Source: Tetmemena sp. SeJ-2015 (lineage: Eukaryota > Ciliophora > Spirotrichea > Sporadotrichida > Oxytrichidae). Taken from it: a stretch of 64,000 nucleotides of DNA. This document shows, one piece after another, positions 60,900 through 64,000 of the stretch. The notes beneath the pieces were generated by a model. That model was not told the origin of the DNA and ran no database searches. It saw nothing but the letters and a program-made list of their open reading frames with translations. Positions within the stretch are counted from its first letter, which is position 1; each line of letters begins with the position of its first letter. Both the position numbers and the translations under genes were made by a program. Location: positions 62,001 through 126,000 of the forward strand of contig JAJKFJ010020851.1 in assembly GCA_027382625.1 (NCBI GenBank), given 5' to 3'.

Positions 60900-62000
60900 C
60901 GCTGATTATCAAAGATAAGCAAGGTAGACAAGATTTCTTCAGGCAGAAGAAGCATTCAAAGATTTTGTAATTGGAGTCCTCTTAGACCTTAGCACCAGTA
61001 ATGAAGATATATGAATAAGAGTAGCAGAGCTTTACGATATGGGAGGCGAGTCATAGTATCAACATTTTCAATGAATTCATGTCCAAGATCTGTGAATAGG
61101 TAGGTCATTGACAACCTCTCAGAGCTAGATCTACAAGAATTTAAAATCTATGAATCCATGCTAAATAGCAAAACTTCTCATTGACGCTCGAGCGAAGTGG
61201 TTTCTATGAAAAAAAATTTTTTCAAATCTTAGTTCTATATGGTTACTCTTCGCAACCTTATATAACTATCAGAACAATAAAAATCATCTGATAAATGGAG
61301 AGCAAATGGAAGTACTTGATTCAACTGGTAAGTAATCCTGAGCAACATTAATCCTAGCTGGAAAATACAGTCATTCATTGCATATTCATTGATATATTCG
61401 ACACCATCGATGTAGGAGGATTTCGTATCTGGCAGCAAAGCATCACGATAAAAAAGAAGAAGTGGTAGCTTTCAGGGAAGCTCAAAGAGAGGATTAAGTG
61501 ATGAGAAACGTTCGTTAATTAAATCAGTCTGTTTAGCCTGTATAATGATCGCGAGGGACTAGCAACTACACTCTCGTAATCTTGTAAATCTAATTTGATG
61601 CATATGGAATTATAATTTATTTCATCTCAGGTGGCTACCTCATGAATTTAAATAGGGCTAAGTTCTTCAATAAGATGAAGGTGAGAAATTAGTGGCGGAT
61701 AATCAACCACGGTTACGATGAAATCTATGCTACTGACTATATTCTATTCAATAAATATTCATCCTCATCAGGAAGACTTTGTTCAATTTACAGTTTGCCA
61801 CAACAAAGGAAGCTATCCATCTATATTTTAAGAGATGCCCAAGTTCATTGTAGTTGAGATTTGTCTCGCAGAAGATTAGCAAGATCAATATTTCTAAAAT
61901 GGTGAGAATGTCAAGTGGAACCAGAGGTGGACGGCATTTACATATTTACCATGAAAGGGAATCTCCTTAAGATGTTCGTGAAGAGAAGAAATGAGCAAAT
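60900..62000 (+). CDS. Probable TPR-repeat protein
   Basis: TPR proteins form helical scaffolds for protein binding. The segment AEEAFKDFVIGVLLDLSTSN, EDIWIRVAELYDMGG fits a TPR: Trp at position 4 (encoded by TGA, 61012-61014), Ala/Leu spacing, Tyr at position 11. Nearby helical blocks follow in varying frames: VIDNLSELDLQEFKIYESML (about 61110), KKEEVVAFREAQREDQVMRN (61450), GYLMNLNRAKFFNKMKVRNQ, IINHGYDEIYATDYILFNKY (61630-61770) and FVQFTVCHNKGSYPSIFQEM, PKFIVVEICLAEDQQDQYFQ (61780-61900). The layout of long repeats with NEDIW-x-x-V-A-E-L-Y recalls the TFIIIC TPR subunit, but that is only a suggestion. Confidence 0.55.
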
Positions 62001-62516
62001 AAGAATGTTTCCTGTTTCTCTGCACTAGAATGTTATCTTCAATATTCGCAATCACCTAATAAACGTCTCGTCTACTCATCTCTGTTTTAAAGTCATTACT
62101 GTATTTCTAAAACTTTAAATGTGGACACCTCATTCTATCTTCCCTATATGATTCTTTCACAGAGCAATATCATGAAAGCCATTGAGCCCTATCTAACTAT
62201 AGGTGTAATTTTATGGAGAACAAGGATTTTCGAGAGTCAACCCTTAAATTACAAGATTTTATAAAATAGAGCTTACTCGATTTATATATGTCATGTATAT
62301 AAGGAACTACAAAGTTATTATTTGAGCTGGTATTTCCAATGTTAAATAAGCTGAAAAAGTATTCTGACTATTAAAAATAAGATGATAGTACTATGTAATT
62401 GAAATTTTAATTGGTTGGTAAAATGAATTACAATTGCCCATTGCTTTTGCTTTGATATATACCTTTCTAATTAAATCTTTATTATAATTTTAGGTAAATT
62501 TAAAAATTAGGAGAAT

Positions 62517-62810
62517 ATGATGGCTAAAATATTTACTTTATCAATCTTGATTGAGAACTCTATTCAGACTCTCTGCGATTCCACGACTAATGAAGCACAA
62601 GCAATTCCTACTAAAGTATCAAGACCTACTTCTGTCAAACTAGACAGTGAGCTGGCACACCAACCTCACTTGAGCATCTTTAACTCTCAACCTCAGATAT
62701 TCCAAACTAATTCTTCAAGGTTGATGAGAGATTAGAGTATCCAACAGTGCAAAAAGTCATCATCTGTGGCTCTCCTGGTGCTGATGGTCTTTCATGCGTC
62801 TAAGAATTAA
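62517..62810 (+). CDS. Hypothetical Ser/Thr/Gln-rich protein MMAKIFTLSILIE
   Basis: ATG ATG at 62517 opens 72 codons with no standard stop: MMAKIFTLSILIENSIQTLC, DSTTNEAQAIPTKVSRPTSV, KLDSELAHQPHLSIFNSQPQ. Through TAG as Gln it continues SIQQCKKSSSVALLVLMVFH to TAA near 62808. Codon bias is good. A branch-like A/T and TTTTAGG acceptor lies upstream, so an earlier exon is possible. No family was recognised. Confidence 0.5.
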
Positions 62811-63450
62811 AACTCTTTAAGTCTAATTATTCATTTTGATTAAGCAAGGTATTTTATTGTTTATTTACACGAAAAGCATAAACATCTTTTATTGTTTAAA
62901 AATTATAAGCAACAATAATAATTAAATCTTAATTCGTGAGCGATTATTCAGAGTATAAGCACAAAATAATGAAACTCAGAAAGAATATATTCCTCACATT
63001 TTATCTAGAAAGGCATGTGGAACGCAAAGATAGGAAAGCCATCGAAATTATAGCATAATCCTGAACATATAAAACTTAATCTGAAAATTCAAGTAAAAGA
63101 TAGGAATTAACGAAATATAATAAATTATAAAACTATACTTCCTTTTCTAAAATTAATTGATGTATAAAAGGAGTAAACTATTTTTAACTATTTGATTTTT
63201 ATTTTAACTTTTGGATAATCTATTTTGTCTTCCATAAGTTTTAATTTAAATCTAATAAACAGTTTTACTTATCTAGATCAAATAAGAAATGAATATATTA
63301 TTATCTTGATGATTTTGACAAAAGTAGTTTAAGGCACAATGAATTAAATCACCACTTGTAAATTATTAAACCATTCTTCTTTAAAAACATTTTTAAAAAA
63401 TAATATTTTTTCTTATATTTTTATTTGGATTAATAAATAGGGAAAAAACA

Positions 63451-63633
63451 GAGGAGGTTGGCGGTCATTATAAAGAACTTGTGAATGATCCAGGGAAAGA
63501 CTAAGAAAACACTATTGAAGAGATGCTGAGCCCCAAGACCATCTCGAGACTTATCGTTAAAGCAATAAGCTATAGTCTTGAAAATGTGCTCAAGGTGGGA
63601 AAGCATGCTTGCCTTTTCAAGATAAAGATATGA
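63451..63633 (+). CDS. Terminal exon of a hypothetical acidic protein
   Basis: After an AAACAG acceptor-like site, one frame reads EEVGGHYKELVNDPGKDQEN, TIEEMLSPKTISRLIVKAIS, YSLENVLKVGKHACLFKIKI, then TGA at 63631-63633. Codon bias is strong (GAG GAG GTT GGC GGT). The TGA is followed by AT-rich DNA, so it is probably a stop. No family was recognised. Confidence 0.65.
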
Positions 63634-64000
63634 TAAGCGGTTGAATATATATGATAAGGATTTTGGAATCCAAAGCCACTTTCATTTATTTTAAATAATA
63701 ATTAAATATCTAATCAGTGGTTTACTAATTCTTCAACCCAGTAAGTATGTGTTGATATTTTTGCAATATCTAAATTTCTTATTCCCTTTAGTGCAATATC
63801 GTCTCATTAGTATTATAAAATGTTTCAAAAGTTGCATGAATCTTTTTTTAATGCTCTTATTCTAAAATACAGAGGATCAAGGTCGACATCATTGCTGACA
63901 TGCTATTGAGTATATAAGCATAATATAATAAAATTTTCCTTTTAAATATGAATAATTAAGATAAAAAGAAGAATATCGAAGCTAAAAGATTCAGACACCA

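Noticed and set aside
1..64000. Euplotes as the source organism
   Set aside because: Euplotes reads TGA as Cys and does not use TAA/TAG as ordinary sense codons. Here TAA and TAG are frequent inside coding frames as Gln, and TGA fits Trp.
1..64000. Bacterial or organellar DNA
   Set aside because: No operon-like layout or ribosome binding sites were seen. A TBP gene, GT-AG introns and Tc1-like transposase sequence point to a eukaryotic nucleus.
1..64000. CRISPR arrays, rRNA genes and ciliate telomere repeats
   Set aside because: No regularly spaced direct repeats, no conserved rRNA blocks and no CCCCAA/CCCTAA-type arrays were seen on either strand.

Overview
The window looks like nuclear DNA of a ciliate with a reassigned genetic code. 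It is AT-rich, and under the standard code no frame stays open for more than about 155 codons. If TAA and TAG are read as Gln and TGA as Trp, many readings of 60 to 300 codons appear, with coding-like codon use. Examples are 34382-35640, 43844-44900, 46611-47160, 47470-48050, 52984-53600 and 55330-55734. That code is known from karyorelicts (Loxodes type, where TGA is also the stop) and from the heterotrich Condylostoma. Which of these is present cannot be settled here. Candidate introns are short (16, 26, 27, 35 and 64 nt), start with GTAAG or GT and end with TAG, CAG or AAG.

Layout. 1-3.8 kb: a TATA-binding protein homologue (+) that converges on a coiled-coil gene (-). 3.9-6.6 kb: three coding blocks (+) and a small spliced gene (-). 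8.7-15.4 kb: several plus-strand genes. 15.8-16.4 kb: a minus-strand gene. 19.1-24.4 kb: two long plus-strand genes, one with an acidic repeat and a Cys-x-x-Cys motif. 24.5-26.6 kb: a minus-strand gene with a probable cyclic-nucleotide-binding domain. 26.8-29.2 and 31.3-37.6 kb: more plus-strand genes, including the best-supported spliced gene. 38.9-39.6 kb: a DDE transposase relic of the Tc1/IS630 type. 41.9-42.9 kb: a minus-strand gene. 43.8-50.5 kb: a gene-dense block. 52.9-55.7 kb: three plus-strand genes and an isolated GC-rich island. 57.9-59.3 kb: a tract of A/T homopolymers. 60.4-63.7 kb: a TPR-like gene and two further coding blocks.

Four family assignments rest on motifs: TBP, DDE transposase, cyclic-nucleotide-binding domain and TPR. 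A ubiquitin-like fold is possible in a fifth gene. The other genes are called from open frame and codon pattern only. With no fixed stop codon every frame is open, wrong frames can look plausible, and gene ends are approximate. Several genes change frame by one base without an obvious intron, including the two firmest homology matches (TBP and transposase). Assembly indels, gene decay and +1 frameshifting at in-frame TGA/TAA are all possible causes.
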